DNA from: an uncultured Clostridium sp.
GTDB lineage: Bacteria; Bacillota; Clostridia; Peptostreptococcales; Peptostreptococcaceae
Assembly: GCA_900539645.1 (NCBI GenBank)
Contig: UQCY01000125.1
Location: forward strand, 1 to 5,671
Direction of reading: 5' to 3'
DNA length: 5,671 nt
The notes under the pieces were generated by a model. That model had not been told where the DNA came from. It did not search any database and saw nothing but the letters and a program-made list of their open reading frames with translations. Made by a program: the position numbers and the translations under genes. Positions 5,531-5,671 of the stretch are shown piece after piece. Numbering within the stretch: position 1 is the stretch's first letter; every line of letters starts with the position of its first letter.

Positions 5531-5671
5531 ATCCCTGCCTCGACAAACGGGGAGAGCGTAAAGAGACAGATGGTACAATTTTCAGGAGAATCGTGACGGG
5601 AGTGCCCCTGTTCGTTATGGGATACGCACGAATGTTCCCCGTGAACATGAAAAGCTTTCACGAGGAAAAAG
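5531..5671 (+). ncRNA. Candidate structured non-coding RNA (3' end outside window)
   Basis: A sharp switch to about 50% G+C (hand count 70 of 141) follows a 70-nt stretch with about 13%. The segment is purine-rich on the plus strand in its presumed unpaired parts and full of complementary segments. CCTCG (5538-5542) faces CGGGG (5548-5552). ATGTTC (5632-5637) pairs with GAACAT (5643-5648) around loop CCCGT. TTCGT (5611-5615) pairs with ACGAA (5628-5632). TGAAA/TTTCA closes near 5649-5661. The CCCGT loop can also pair with either of two ACGGG copies (5547-5551, 5596-5600), as in a pseudoknot. TATAAA at 5524-5529 may be its -10 box, though no good -35 is seen. A clostridial raiA-motif RNA is my best guess from general resemblance, at low certainty. 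tmRNA, RNase P, 6S, SRP and common riboswitch signatures were not found. A short coding gene cannot be fully excluded. Confidence 0.5.

Noticed and set aside
5394..5648. 84-codon minus-strand open frame
   Set aside because: It overlaps the well-supported TM1266-family gene and the RNA-like island, and its translation resembles no known family.
5531..5671. tmRNA, RNase P RNA, 6S, SRP RNA, T-box, THF, ZTP, glycine, SAM or cobalamin riboswitch
   Set aside because: None of the signature sequences I know for these classes is present; short resemblances such as GGAGAG to the THF or glycine riboswitches do not extend to the rest of their cores.
1..5671. CRISPR array, tRNA, insertion sequence or phage genes
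   Set aside because: No regularly spaced direct repeats, tRNA-like cloverleaf, transposase or terminal inverted repeats were seen on either strand.

Overview
The window comes from a low-GC anaerobic Firmicute, most likely a clostridial lineage such as Peptostreptococcaceae. This rests on the AT-rich base composition, AT-rich codon choice (ATA, AGA, TTA), strong AGGAGG-type ribosome binding sites, and a complete [FeFe]-hydrogenase maturation set. The taxonomic placement is inference.

Layout from left to right. Positions 1-908 (minus strand) hold a two-component system. An OmpR/PhoB-type response regulator is followed 13 nt downstream by the N-terminus of a membrane sensor histidine kinase that runs off the left edge. 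Positions 909-1203 are a non-coding spacer with the response-regulator promoter and a strong minus-strand intrinsic terminator. Positions 1204-5134 (minus strand) carry three genes transcribed in the order hydE, hydG, hydF, the maturases of [FeFe]-hydrogenase. A perfect 9-bp hairpin sits between hydG and hydF. Positions 5135-5210 are a short divergent promoter region. Position 5211 starts a plus-strand gene for an 81-aa TM1266-family small protein (putative iron-only hydrogenase system regulator). From about 5531 to the right edge there is a GC-rich island (about 50% G+C by hand count, against about 13% just before it). It looks like the 5' part of a structured non-coding RNA.

How the genes work together. 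HydG and HydE are radical-SAM enzymes. HydG cleaves tyrosine to supply CO and cyanide on an Fe-cysteine synthon, and HydE processes that synthon. HydF is the GTPase/FeS scaffold that carries the [2Fe] subcluster to the hydrogenase HydA. HydA is not in this window. The TM1266-family protein shares a control region with hydE, and the divergent promoters appear to overlap, so the two transcription units are probably controlled together. The two-component genes are insulated from hydF by the terminator, and nothing in the sequence ties them to hydrogenase.

Most of the window is recognisable biology. The part least explained by known genes is the GC-rich structured element at the right edge. I suspect a conserved clostridial ncRNA, possibly of the raiA-motif class, but could not confirm this without a covariance-model search.
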